Below, piece after piece: positions 38,676 through 48,900 of a stretch of DNA of 64,000 bases. The translations under genes and the position numbers were made by a program. Position 1 is the stretch's first letter. Each line of letters starts with the position of its first letter. The notes beneath the pieces are model-generated. The model did no database searches, had not been told where the DNA came from, and saw nothing but the letters and a program-made list of their open reading frames with translations. This DNA is from Papilionanthe hookeriana x Papilionanthe teres (taxonomy: Eukaryota > Streptophyta > Magnoliopsida > Asparagales > Orchidaceae), in contig CM040428.1 of assembly GCA_022702705.1 (NCBI GenBank), positions 93,120,287 through 93,184,286 of the forward strand, in the 5' to 3' direction.

Positions 38676-41600
38676 TCTCTTTCTTCCTCTCTCTCTCCTT
38701 TTCGCACTCACTCGTTCACACTCTCTCTCCTCTGCTTTCTCTATCGCTCTCTCTCATCCCTCTCTTATGCTCTCTTTTCTCTCACTTCCACTTTTCTCTA
38801 TTTCTCTCTCGCTCTCCCTCTCCCTTTCTCTCGCCCTCTCTCATCCTTTCTCTCTCATTATCTCCCTCTCGCTACCCTCCCTCACGCCGTCTATCTCAAT
38901 CTCTCTCCCTCCTCTCCCTCACTCCCTCTCCATCTCCTTCTCTCGCATTTAACTCATTCTTACTCTCCTTCCTATCTCAATCCCTCCCTCCTTCCCTCTC
39001 TTTCTCTTCCCTATCTCTCTCTCTCTCTCCTCTTGTACTTAATCAATCTCCCTCCTTCCTCTCATGTTCTCCATCGCACTCTCCCCATTCAGCCCTCTCT
39101 TCTCTCACTTTCTTCTCTCTCTATTCTCTCTCTCACAGCATCCCTCTATCTCTCTATTTCTCCTTCTTTTTACCATACTCTCCCTCACTCTCTCTATTTC
39201 TTTCTCTTTACCCCTCTTCTCTCTATCTCTCTCTCACTCCCTCATCCTTTCTCTACCCCCTCTCTCCATTCCACTTCTCACCCTCCCACTCTCTCTATCT
39301 CAATCTCTCTCCCTCTCTCTCTCCCTCTTCTCCATGCACCGTCCCTTACTCCCTATCTCCATCTTGCTCAATATTGTTTCCTCTCTCTCGCTTCCCTCTC
39401 TCCCTCTTATATCTTTCATGCTCTCTCTCTCTCTCTCACTCTCTTCAATCTTTCTCTCCATCTATCTCCTCAGCTTCTGCCACTCTCCCTTACACTTTCC
39501 CTCTAACTCCCCTCTTTCACTCTCTCCCTTATTCTTGCCCTTTCTTACTATGTCTCTCACTCTATACTTCTTTTTTTTGTTCGCTTTCGCTATCTCTTGC
39601 TATCTTCTCACTCTCTTTACTCTTTCCCTCTATCTCTCTCTTTCTTTTTCTTTCTTTCTCACTATGTCTCTCACTCTCCATCATATTTCTCTCTCTCTCT
39701 CTCTCGCTCGTTGCTCACTTTCTCTTTCTCTCTCTTTTTCTCCCTAATATCCATCACTCAATCTCTCTCTATCTTCCTCCTTTTCTCTATCTCTTTCTTT
39801 CTTTCTCATCCACTCCTCTCTTATTGTTTATTACTTCCCCTCCATCCCTTATTTCGGTCTCTATTTGTATCTCTTTTCCCTCTTACCTCACTCTCTATTC
39901 CTTCTCTCTGCTTTCTTTCTCTTTTTGTCTCTCTCCTCTTTCGGTGGCTCCCTCACTCTCTTTAATTTTACTCTCATTCTTACTCTCAAATCTCTCTCTC
40001 TTCCGTATCTGTTTCCTCTCTCACCCTTTCTCTCTCCCTTCTTTCTCTCTCGCTCCCCTCACCGAGTCTCTCTCACTCTCTCGTCCCACTTTCTCACTCC
40101 CTTCATCCCCCTCTCTCCCGCTCTCCTTATCTCCCCCTTACTCTTACCCCTCCGTCGCCGCTTCGCTCTTTTTCCCTCCCACTCACTCTTTCCTTACTCG
40201 CTTTTTCTCTATTTCTCTCGCACTCTCTCCTTTTCTAGCTTCTTCCTCTCTCTTGAGTTTCACTCTCACTCTTACTCCCTCATTTTCTCTCTTTCTCACT
40301 ACATGTTCACTCTCTCTCTTCTATTGCTCTCTCTCCTTGCTCTCCTCTTAATCTTTCTCTCCCTCTCTCCCAAACTATCATGTTTCATTCCCTACCTCCC
40401 ACTCTCTCCCTTCCTCGTTCTTATTTCTCTGTCTCACGCACTCTCCCCCTCTCTCCCACTTACTCACTTCTAGTTCACCCCTTTCTCTCCCGCAAGCCTC
40501 ATTGTCTACCCATCTCTCCATCTCTATCGCCTATCTCTATTTCTTCCTCGCACTCTCTCTTCCTCTCTCTCATTCCCACTCTTCCATTCATCCGACTCCC
40601 TTTGTCAACCTCACTCATTCTCACTCTCGCTTCACTCCACCCTTTTCTTTCGTTTATGCTTTATCACTATTTCTTTTCTATTTCTCTATCTCTTTCTCTC
40701 TCACGCACACTCTCTATTACTCTCTTCATCACTCTTTATCAATTTACTCACTCTTTCTCACCAACCATCTCTCGCTCTCTCCCTCTTTCATTTATTCATT
40801 GTCTTCTGCTCCTCCTTCTCTCGATATTCATGACGATATCTCCCTCTCTACCTTTCACTCACTATCATTTGCTATATCTTCCCTAAATTTCTTTTCTTGC
40901 CTCTTGCCTCACCCGCTCTCCTTCCGCTTCTCTTCAATCACTCACTCCCAAACTCTCTCTCTCTCTCTCGTCTCTCTCCCTCCCTTTCCATCTCTCTAAC
41001 TCTCTATTTGCTCTCTTTTTCTTGTTCTCTTTAAACCCTTCATTACCTTATTATTTCTCTTTCTCACTCACTTTCTCCCTCTCACTCTCCATTCCATCTC
41101 TTTTTATCCCTCTTGCTCTCTCTTTTCTCACACCCTCAATTCCGCTCTCTATAGATTCGCTCTACATAGCGCACTCTTATCTCCATCACACACATACACG
41201 CTCTCACTCTCTCTTAATCTCTCTCTCTCTCTCACCCTCGTTAGCTCCATTTTTTATCTATCTCTTTGTTTTCTTTTTATTTTTCCCTCTCACTTTTTTT
41301 TTATCCCTTCTCTATTATATTATCCTATCATCTCTCTTCTCTATTCTTTCTTTTTATAACTCGTACTCTCTTCTACACACTCCTTTCGTTGCTCTCTCTT
41401 ATTTCATTTCTCTTACATTTTGTCACTCCATCCTCCACTTCCTCTCTCCCTTCTCTTGCTTCTATCCCTCCCTCTCATTTTATCTCTTCTCTCCCTCCCA
41501 TTATCCCTCTCCATCTCGCTTCTCTCTCTCTCTCTCAACAATCTCCTATTTTCCCTCGCCTTTTAATCATCACTAAGTTGGCTTCGTTTGATCTTCTAAG

Positions 41601-42879
41601 TCTCTCTCTCTACCACTCGTCCCTTCTACTCTCTTTTCCTTTCTCTTTCTCGCTCTCACTTTAAACTCTCTCAATCCCTCCTATATTATTTTTTACTCAC
41701 ACTTTCCTTTCTCTCTCACTCTCTCGTTCCACCTCTTTTCATCTCTCTCTCGCCCTCTCTTCTCGTCTCTCTTTTTCACACTCGCTTAACCCTAACCCCC
41801 ACTCTCTCACTCGCCTCCTCTTTCACTCCATCCCCTCTTTCTCCTACTTCTTATCTCCCCGACTTCGTCTCTCCCTCTCTCGCTAGCTCACCCTCTCCCC
41901 ACTCTCCCCGCGCTCTCTTCCCTCACCCTCCCTTCTCTCCATTTTTACTTTCACACACTACCTTTCTCATTCCCTCTTGCTTTTCGCTTCATTCTCACAC
42001 ATACTTTCATTCCCTCTCTTTTTCGCTCCATGTTCACTCTCTTTGCTTACTCTCTCTTTCTACCGCGCTCACCTCTCTCTCTCTCCTATCAATCTTTCTC
42101 TCCTACTCTCCCCCACTCCATTTATTTTTTCCCTCCCTCTCTCTCCCTCTCTTCTCTCTTTCTCTTTCACACACACTCTCTCCCTCTCTCCTTCTCAATC
42201 TCTTCCAATTCACCCCTCACTCTCCCATGAAATCTCATTTTGTACCTTTTCTCCATCTCTCATTCTCTCTCCATATCTTCCTTCACTCTCTCTTCGTCTC
42301 GTCACTCCCACTTTCTTCCATCCTGACTCCCTTCTCCGCCCATCTCTCTCTTTCCTCACTCTTTTTCTATTTACGCTTTTTATTACTTTTACTTTTTCTA
42401 TCGCTTTTCTTGAAACACTATCGCTCGCTTCTCTTTTTATCACTCTCTTATCACTTTATTCATTCTTTCACTCTAACCCTCTCTCACCCTCTTTCCTCCT
42501 CCCTCGCCTCGCTCTTTCATTAATTCAATCTCTCGCTCTATCTTTTCACCCTCCCTCTCTCTCCATATTTCCCTCAATATCTTTCCTCTATTTACCTCAC
42601 TCACTATCTTTTGCTCTATCTTCCCCGATTCTCTTTTCTCTCTCAATTTCGGCCTTAACATCTTTCCTTTGCCTCCCATCGCTCACTCATCAATCACTAT
42701 ATTAACTCCCTCGCTCTCTCTCTCTCACTCTCTATTTCATCACTCTATTATTTGTATGCTCACTTTTGCCCCCCATTTGCCTCTCTCCCTTGCACTTTCT
42801 TCTATCACTTTCTCATTCCTCTCTTTACTCACTCTTTCTCTCCCTCTACCTATCACACACTCTCTCACACTCCCCTTCC

Positions 42880-43000
42880 CTCACACACTATCTCTCAATT
42901 GCTCTCTACATCTTGCTCTCTCTCCTCATATCCATCTCATTATTTATTATTTTTTCTCATACATCGCTCCTTCCTACTCGATACCTCCCTCTTTCAATCC
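42880..43000 (+). repeat. Conserved core word, copy 15
   Basis: CTCACACACTATCTCTC, AATTGCTCTCTACATC, TATCCATCTCATTATTTATT, TCTCATACATCGCTCC, CTCGATACCTCCC and TTCAATCC. It sits about 700 bp after a CATTTTGTACC landmark (42237) and 415 bp after CATTAATTCAATCTCTCGC, the same order as at 59.56-60.33 kb. Confidence 0.85.
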
Positions 43001-44209
43001 ATCCCTCCCTATCTTTCTTCCTCTCTCTCCTCTGCTACGTACTTGTTCACTCCCTCTTTCTCCCTCTCTTTTTCTCTATCTCTCTCTCATTCCCTCTCTT
43101 CTCTCTTTTCTCTATTTCTCTCTCTCCTTTCCTCTCCCTTTCTCTCACCGTCTCTCTCATCCTTTCACTCATTCTCTCCCTCCACTACCCTCTCCCCCAC
43201 GCTCTCTATCTCAATCTCTCTCCTCACTCTCTCCCATCTCCCTCTCTCCTTCTCTTTTTAACTCATTCCCTTACTCTCCCTCCCTATCTTAATCCCTCCT
43301 CATTTCCGCTCTTTCTCCCTTTCCCCCCCATCTCTCTCTCTCTCTCTCTCCTCTTGTACTTAATCAATCTCCCTCCTCCCTCTCATTTTCTCCATTGCTC
43401 TCTCCCCTCTCTCGCTCTCTCTTCACTTTCTCTTCTCTCTTTTTCTCTCTCACACTCCCTCCCTCTATCTCTCTATCTTTCTTTACCACTCATGCTCTCC
43501 CTCCCTCTCTCTATTTCTTTCTTTTTACCCCTCTCTTCTCTCTATAACTCTCTCAATCTCCCTCATACTTTCTCTCCCTCTCTCCATCCCACTTCTCATC
43601 GTCCTACTCTCTCTATCTCAATCTCTCTCCCTCTCTCCATCCCACTTCTCACCCTCCCACTCTCTCTATCTCAATCTCTCTCCCTCTCTCTCTCCCTCTC
43701 CACCCATCAAACATTTGCTCCTACCCATCTTGCTCAATATCAATTTCTCATCCCCCTCCGTCCCTCTTAAATCTTTCATGCCCTCTCTCTCACTCTCTCC
43801 CTCTCTTTCTCACTCTCTCCATTTTTACCGTCTCCTCACTCTCTATTCTTTTTTTCACTTTCTCTATCTCTCGTCGCTTTTTTGCCATCTCTTCCCTATC
43901 ATCTCACTGCCTTTACTCTTTCCTCTATCTCTTTTTCTCCTTCTCTTTCCTTTCTCACGATGTCTCTCACTCTCCATCATGCTTTCTCTCGCTCTATCAC
44001 ACACTCTTCTTCTCTTTTCTCTCTCTTTGCCTCCTATATCCATCACTCAATCTCTTACTTCCCCTCCCTCCCTTCTTTGCTCTCTATTTCTGCTTCTCTT
44101 TCTCTCTCACCTCACTCTCTATTCTTCCTCTATTTCTTTCTCCTTTTGTCTCTCTCTCCCTTCTTGGCTCTCCAACTCTATTTAATTTCACTCTCATCTT
44201 ACTCTAAAT

Positions 44210-44214
<5 letters not shown>

Positions 44215-44242
<28 letters not shown>
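44215..44242 (+). repeat. (CT)n microsatellite
   Basis: Fourteen uninterrupted CT dinucleotides, one of the few perfect runs of this length in the window. Confidence 0.9.
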
Positions 44243-44248
<6 letters not shown>

Positions 44249-44873
44249 ATGCTCTCTCTTGCCCTTTTCTCTCATTCTCTCTCTTGCTCCATCTATCATT
44301 CTCTTTTGCTCCCTTTCTCTAACTCTCGTCTCCACTCTCTTTCTTCTCTCGAATGTCACTCTTACTCCATCTCTTTATTTTTTTCAAGCAATCTCTATTC
44401 TCTCTTCATATTTCTATCATCATCTCGTCTACCCATATCTCTCTCATCTTCTCTTATTCTTCTCACTCCTTCTTCTCTCGCCCCCACTCTCTTTCCCTAT
44501 TTATCTCACTTCCCTCCCTTCAACCTCTCTCAAGGTCTCTCCACTTACCCTCCTCGTTCATCCCTCTTTTCTTCTCACTCTTCATCACTCTCTCTCTAAT
44601 TCTCTCTCATTCTCTTATCCCACGCTCTCTATCTCAATCTCTCTCCATCTCCCTTCACTCTCCTTCTCTCCCTTTATCACTCTCACTCTCTCTTCCTCGT
44701 TTGCTCTCGTCCTCTCTCTTTCTCACTATTTATTTGCTTTCTCTTTCTTTATTATTGCTCACTGTACTAAAAATATTTCTATTCTATTTCTATCTCTCCT
44801 CTTTATTTGTCCCTTTCTCTTGTCTTCCCACTTTCTTACACACAATCTCTCCCTTTATCTCTCAATTTAGACA

Positions 44874-44878
44874 TAAAA
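44874..44878. repeat. Target-site duplication, left copy (TAAAA)
   Basis: TAAAA directly precedes TG of the element. The same five bases directly follow its terminal CA at 45639, while the uninterrupted sites at 10246 and 17584 have TAAAA once. Confidence 0.88.
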
Positions 44879-45076
44879 TGACGTGAACAGGATCTCGACG
44901 GAACCATGAGATTGATGCTCTAGTTAGAAAACTAATGGGCTAAGACAAAATTAAAAATAATTAAAGGAAAATTCGTATGAAATGCATGAAACAAAACAAG
45001 AAATTCGTCCTAAAGCTAGAACAAACCAAAAATATGGTAGGATAACCTGGAGGTGAAATTGATGGAGATAAACCTT

Positions 45077-45155
45077 GACCCAATGCTCAACGCAAACAAG
45101 AACGTTGGTATAAGACCTTCACCCTTTGCTTGACGCGAGGAAAGAACCTTGGTAC
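45077..45155. repeat. Imperfect tandem repeat inside the LTR
   Basis: Two stretches 43 bp apart match loosely: GACCCAATGCTCAACGC with AAGAACGTTGGTA (45077-45110) and CACCCTTTGCTTGACGC with AAAGAACCTTGGTA (45120-45154). It probably reflects an old duplication in the R/U5 side of the LTR. Confidence 0.6.
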
Positions 45156-45321
45156 GATGGTAGACGCCACAAACGGGGTGGAAATCCGCTTGATAAGTCT
45201 GGGAAGAACTCCTTGGGCGATGACCAAGAGCTCTGCTGGAATCCTAAGGAGAACCTAAGGAAGGAAGCACATGCAAGTAGTTTTTGCCAAAGTCTAATAA
45301 TCCCTTTCTCATTTCAAATAA

Positions 45322-45336
45322 GGCCTAATATAGGCC
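45322..45336 (-). promoter_or_regulatory. Palindromic TATA-like element of the LTR
   Basis: GGCCTA and TAGGCC are perfect inverted arms around ATA. On the minus strand it reads GGCCTATATTAGGCC, containing TATATTA, a plausible TATA box for the LTR promoter. There is no direct evidence of transcription. Confidence 0.45.
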
Positions 45337-45356
45337 AAAGCTTACATGCAAATAAG

Positions 45357-45375
45357 AGAAGATAAAATATCTTCT
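45357..45375. repeat. Perfect hairpin in the LTR
   Basis: AGAAGATA (45357-45364) and TATCTTCT (45368-45375) are perfect 8-bp inverted arms with a 3-base loop. It lies just upstream of the TATA-like element on the minus strand. Confidence 0.8.
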
Positions 45376-45405
45376 AAAACAAATGAAAAAAAACTACATG
45401 AAGTC

Positions 45406-45417
45406 GGCATGCATGCC
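45406..45417. promoter_or_regulatory. RY-type element in the LTR (GGCATGCATGCC)
   Basis: A perfect 12-bp palindrome containing CATGCATG, the RY/Sph element bound by plant B3-domain factors of the ABI3/FUS3/LEC2 class. It lies about 70 bp upstream of the TATA-like word in the minus orientation. Further CATGCA cores lie at 45345-45350 and 45270-45275. Function is inferred from the motif only. Confidence 0.5.
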
Positions 45418-45450
45418 TTTATTAAACTGCAATAAAAGAAGAAATATCCA

Positions 45451-45466
45451 GTCATAATAATATGAC
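45451..45466. repeat. Inverted repeat in the LTR
   Basis: GTCATA and TATGAC are perfect 6-bp arms around ATAA. It is the fourth short palindrome within 145 bp of the putative U3. Confidence 0.75.
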
Positions 45467-45638
45467 TCTTTTATCCTTGCGCTTTAATTAAGTTGACAAT
45501 TCTTCTTGGCTATTTCTTCTTAGACCCCAATGAATTGGCTTGAGTCCAAGCCATTAAGGGCCACATGGAACTTTAGTAAAATCTTCCCTTGAAGTCGTAC
45601 AATTGCCATCCATGCCATCCATGATATCATTTGCATCA

Positions 45639-45643
45639 TAAAA
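45639..45643. repeat. Target-site duplication, right copy (TAAAA)
   Basis: TAAAA follows the terminal CA of the LTR and leads into GGAATGGAAGC, the sequence that follows TAAAA in the uninterrupted units. Confidence 0.88.
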
Positions 45644-46906
45644 GGAATGGAAGCAATAGAAAGGAAGTGGGGGATGGAGGGAGAGAAAGAGTTAGGGAGA
45701 GAATAGGAGATAGAGAGAGCTAGAGAGAGCGAGGGATAGAGTTAGAGAAAGAGAGAGAATAAAGGGCAACGTAAAATGACAAAAAAATGAGAAAGAGAGA
45801 TTTAATAGAGAGTGTAAGATAGCACATGAGTGGTAAAGAGAAAGAATTAGAGAGATAAAGGGAGGTCGTGAGAAAGATTGAAGAGAGAGACGTGGCAAGA
45901 GTGGGAGAGATAGTGTGAGAGAGAAATAAAGAGTGATGGAAGCTAGAGCAAGAGGAGTGAGCGAGAATGGGAGAGCAAAAGAATGGATGATAAAGAGTGA
46001 GAGAGAGGAGTCATAAATGGAGAGAGGGAGAACGAAGGGGAGAGAGGGAGAGAAGTGTGTGAGAGCGAGATAGAGGAAAGCGTAAGTGAGAATGGGAGGG
46101 AGGGAGGGGAGAGAGAGGAGAGAGAGGGGGAGGATGGACGAAGAGAAATAGTTAGAGAACATGGAGCAACAGCACAGAGTGTAAGTAAGCGAGAGATAAC
46201 AAAGAGTGAGAAAGAGAGAAGAAGGGAGCGAGCTAAGTTGAAATGAGGGAAGGAGTAACAGAAGGAGAGAGAGACTGAGAAAGAAATTGGGAGAGGAGAG
46301 ACTGATAGAAAGGGAGAGATGATGATAGAAAGGTAGAGTGAGGGAGAGAGATTGAGAGAGAGACAAACAAAAGAGGGTGCGAAAGAGAGCAAGTAAGAGT
46401 GAGAGTGAAATTTAATAGAGAGAAGGAGAGAGAAAGGAAGAGGGAAGAGATATTGAGGGAAGAGAAAGGAAGTGGGTTGGAGTGAAAGAAAGAAGAGAAG
46501 TGAGAGAAGGTATGAGGTTGAAAGAACAGTTGGGAGGACGCCATGGGGAGCAAGGGAATAAAGAGAAAGAGAAAGAGAGAGACAGAGAGAGAGAGAGAGG
46601 GAGAAAGCATGGCAAAGAGAGAGAGGAAGGGAGGGAGAGGGGGCTGGATAAAAGTGGGAGAGGTTTGGGAGAGGGAGAAAGAAAGAGGGGGGAGTTAGAA
46701 TGTGTTCGTGAGAGAGAGAGAGAGATAGTAGCATGGGAAAAAGGTGAGAGGGGGAAGCTAGAGAGAGAAAGTGAGTTAGTGGAAGTTGGGGGAGTGAGGG
46801 AGAGAGAGTGAGGAAGAGAAAGAGAGAATAAAGAGAGAAAGGGAGTGGGGAAGAGAAAGCAGAAGACAAAATCAAGAGTGTGAAAGAGATAAAGAGAGGG
46901 ATTAGG
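45644..46906 (-). repeat. Purine-rich part of the third unit
   Basis: Aligned in the same orientation with 10244-11392 and 17582-18731, about 110 bp longer. It keeps the CCATGG word near 46539 as GACGCCATGG. Its reverse complement is homologous to about 22800-23410 of the same unit, now 22 kb away because of the expansion. No gene is supported. Confidence 0.8.
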
Positions 46907-46913
46907 TCCCTCT
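46895..46913. repeat. Conserved purine-to-pyrimidine switch, copy 4
   Basis: GTGAAAGAGATAAAGAGAGG, then ATTAGG, then TCCCTCTATATCTCTATTGC. Perfect 7-bp inverted arms AGAGGGA/TCCCTCT lie around TTAGG. It marks the start of the fourth unit. Confidence 0.75.
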
Positions 46914-48510
46914 ATATCTCTATTGCTTTCTCTTTACAACCCATGCTCTCTCTCTCACTCTCTATTCTATCTCTCTGTTATGCTAACTTATATTCTCTCT
47001 CTTTCTTTCACTCTATCCCTCACAAACCCTCACTTCCTCTCTCCCTACTTCTCTCTCTCTTTCAATCCCACTCTTAGCTCTCTCTATCTTTCTCTCTCTA
47101 CTTTTTGGTTTCATCATTTCTCCCATTCTCTCAAACATATCTTCCTTTCTCCCCCCTCTCTTTCACTCCATCCCTCCCCCTCTCCATGTATCCATATATT
47201 TCACTATGTCCCACTTTATTTATATATCTTTCTTTCACACTCCCTCATTCACTCTCTTACTCTTTATTCTATAAGTCTCTCTCTCCCTCAATCTCCATCC
47301 ATATCACCCTCTATATCTACCACTCTCTACCTCTCACTCATTATATTTTGATTTGTCTCCCATGAATCTCTCTTTTCTCTGTATTTCTTGCTTACCCTCT
47401 CGCCATCTCTCCCCCCCGCTCCCTCTTCAGTCCCTTTCTTCACTCTCTCTCGCTCTCTCTTTCACTCTCTATGTTATCTCTTTTTGTTGTTTCTTTGCTC
47501 TCATTTGCCCCCTCTCCATCCCTCTCTTGCTCATAATTCTATCTTCCTCTCTTCTCTCTCTTTACTCACTTTTTCTCTTCCTTAATCTCTCACTGCCCCT
47601 TCCTTACACACTCTCTTTTAATTGCTCTCGCATCATGCTCTCTCCCCTTAATCCATCTCATTATTTATTATTTTTGCTCATACATCTCTGTTACCTCCTT
47701 GATTCCTCCCTTTTTCAATCCCTACTTCCCTCTCTTTATGCCTCTCTCCCTAACTCCTCTCTCGCTCTCCCCCCTCATTTTCTCTATCTCTCTCTCATTC
47801 CCTTTCTTTTTCTCTCATTCTCTCACACTTTTCTCTACTCGCTCATTCTCTCCCTCTCTCATGTTATCTCTTCCCTCACCCTCTCACGCTCTCTATTCTC
47901 TCACACTTTCTTCTCTCTATTATCTCTCACACTCTTTGCATTTCTCCCTCCATCTTTCTCTCTCTTAAGTTTCACTCTCACTCTTTCTAGCTCTATATTC
48001 GCACTCTCTTACTCACTCTCACTTATGTTGCTCTCTCTTCATTCTCTTCAATCTTTCTCTTCCTCTCTCCTTTGTCTCTTGCTTCCTTCCGCCATTCCTC
48101 TCTTGCCCTCTCTCTGTCTCTCCTTATCTCTCTCAGATACACTATAACTCTCCCCCTCTCACATTCTTTTGCTCTCTTTTCACACACTCTATCCTCTCTC
48201 TCTCTCTCTCTCTCTCCTTTTGCACTTACTCAATCTTCCTCTCTCTTATATTCTCCATCGTTCTCTCCCATTCTCTCTCTCAATTTTATTCTTGCTATTT
48301 TATTTTCCTCCCCCTTTATCTAATGCTCATATCTCTATCTCTATCTTTATCTACCAATTGATATATCTATTCTTTCGCTCTCTCTCAATCTAACCCTTCA
48401 TGACTCAGTTTCTCACAGCACCTCTCTCATTATCACTCTTCCTTCTCATCCCTTTCTCTTCAATTTATCTATTTATTCCCTCCCTTACTCTCTCTTTTCT
48501 CTCTAATTTT
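46907..48510 (+). repeat. Fourth 7.33-kb unit, internally deleted (U4)
   Basis: Collinear with 4064-5340 of U1 (AGATACACTATAACTCTCC landmark at 48135, 1229 bp from the switch versus 1240 in U1). It then continues with sequence like about 9560-9760 (ATCTACCAATTGATATATC near 48350, CTCTCTCAATCTAACC near 48380). About 4.3 kb, including the TAGTGCGCATAATT landmark, is missing. It runs on into segment X at about 48510. Confidence 0.75.
47603..47720 (+). repeat. Conserved core word, copy 16
   Basis: Counterpart of the copies at 4761, 12083 and 19421: TTACACACTCTC, CGCATCATGC, CATTATTTATTATTTTTGC, GATTCCTCCC, TTTTTCAATCC. Confidence 0.85.
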
Positions 48511-48900
48511 GTCTATATTTCATGGTCCCTTTCAACCCATTATTCAATTTAAATCTCATTCATACTCCTTCCCTCTCCCTCTCTCACTCTCTATTCTCTC
48601 TCTCTTTCTCTCTCTTCCTCTCTTATGCTATTTTATTATCCTCTCCTCTTACTCTTTCTCTCCATCTATCCACCACTAATTCTCACTCTCCCTGTCTAAT
48701 TCTCACTCTCCCTGTCTCGCTCTCTCCCCCTCCCACTATCTCTCACTCTCTTCTCTCCCTCTCTCTCTCTCTCACACATGCACTCACTCTTTCTCTCCCT
48801 CTTTCCCTTCCTCACTCTCCCTTTCTCTATCTCCCTGTCACTACCTTCCCTCTCTCACTCTCACTCATTACCTTCTGTGCCTTCCATCTCTCTCACTCTT
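48510..48900 (+). repeat. Segment X, copy 3 (diverged)
   Basis: CAATTTAAATCTCATTC at 48545 corresponds to 24571 and 28266. The following words (TCTTATGCTATTTTATT, CCTCTCCTCTTACTCTTTC, ATCTATCCACCACT) follow the order at 28340-28400. It lacks the CACTCCAATCCC word. Confidence 0.65.

Larger units (their letters stand above)
24497..44489 (+). repeat. 20-kb pyrimidine-rich expansion inside the third unit
   Basis: U1 and U2 have 4545-4556 bp between TAGTGCGCATAATT and TAGACATTAAAAGG; the third unit has about 24.5 kb (20368 to 44868). The extra 20 kb is not foreign: it consists of other arrangements of the same satellite. By landmarks it holds a 3.70-kb tandem pair (24497-28660), monomer-like stretches with core words at 29291, 32678, 33254, 38296, 38571 and 42880, and a segment (34.1-35.6 kb) that recurs 20.1 kb further right. 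The CATTTTGTACC landmark appears near 37680 and 42237, with variants near 36490 and 40495. The 604- and 758-codon frames here are low-complexity artefacts. Confidence 0.75.
44879..45638 (-). mobile_element. Solo LTR of a retrotransposon, 760 bp
   Basis: This is the only stretch of normal base composition in the window. On + it starts TGACGTGAAC and ends TTTGCATCA, giving TG...CA termini with TGA/TCA ends. It is flanked by perfect 5-bp TAAAA duplications, the standard integration mark of LTR retrotransposons. There are no long terminal inverted repeats, which argues against a DNA transposon. No gag, pol, primer-binding site or polypurine tract is present, so it is a solo LTR left by LTR-LTR recombination rather than a full element. 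I place it on the minus strand for two reasons. Read that way it ends GATCCTGTTCACGTCA, a style I associate with plant LTR ends next to a tRNA-Met primer site. A TATA-like word and a CATGCATG element also fall in plausible U3 order. The orientation is an inference; insertion and ends are seen directly. A 79-codon frame at 45126-45365 is not considered real. Confidence 0.85.
44490..46906 (+). repeat. Third 7.33-kb unit, right part (U3R), holding the LTR insertion
   Basis: Resumes unit collinearity with about 9857 of U1: CCCACTCTCTTTCCCTATTT, TCTCAAGGTCTCTCCACTTA, TTGTCCCTTTCTCTTGTCTT, then TAGACAT at 44868. After the LTR the purine part continues at 45644 with AGGAATGGAAGCAATAGAAA exactly as in U2 and ends at the switch at 46906. 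One T is missing in the left flank (ACATAAAA versus ACATTAAAA in U1 and U2). Confidence 0.85.

Noticed and set aside
38075..40351. Open frame of 758 codons
   Set aside because: The peptide is nearly all Ser, Leu, Phe and Pro with no domain. Stop codons need A and G, which are rare on this strand, so long frames are expected by chance. Overlapping frames on the same strand are also open.
41785..41802. Telomere-like AACCCTAACCCCC
   Set aside because: Only about two units and not the plant CCCTAAA form. In C/T-rich sequence this can arise by chance.
45126..45365. 79-codon frame inside the LTR
   Set aside because: It lies in the putative R/U5 part of the LTR and has no recognisable domain. Frames of this size are expected by chance.
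44879..45638. DNA transposon or MITE instead of a solo LTR
   Set aside because: Terminal bases are inverted for only three positions (TGA/TCA), with no longer inverted repeats. TG...CA with a 5-bp duplication fits LTR integration better.
44879..45638. Complete miniature LTR retrotransposon (TRIM)
   Set aside because: No direct terminal repeats of 100 bp or more were found between the two ends, and no primer-binding site or polypurine tract was recognised inside.
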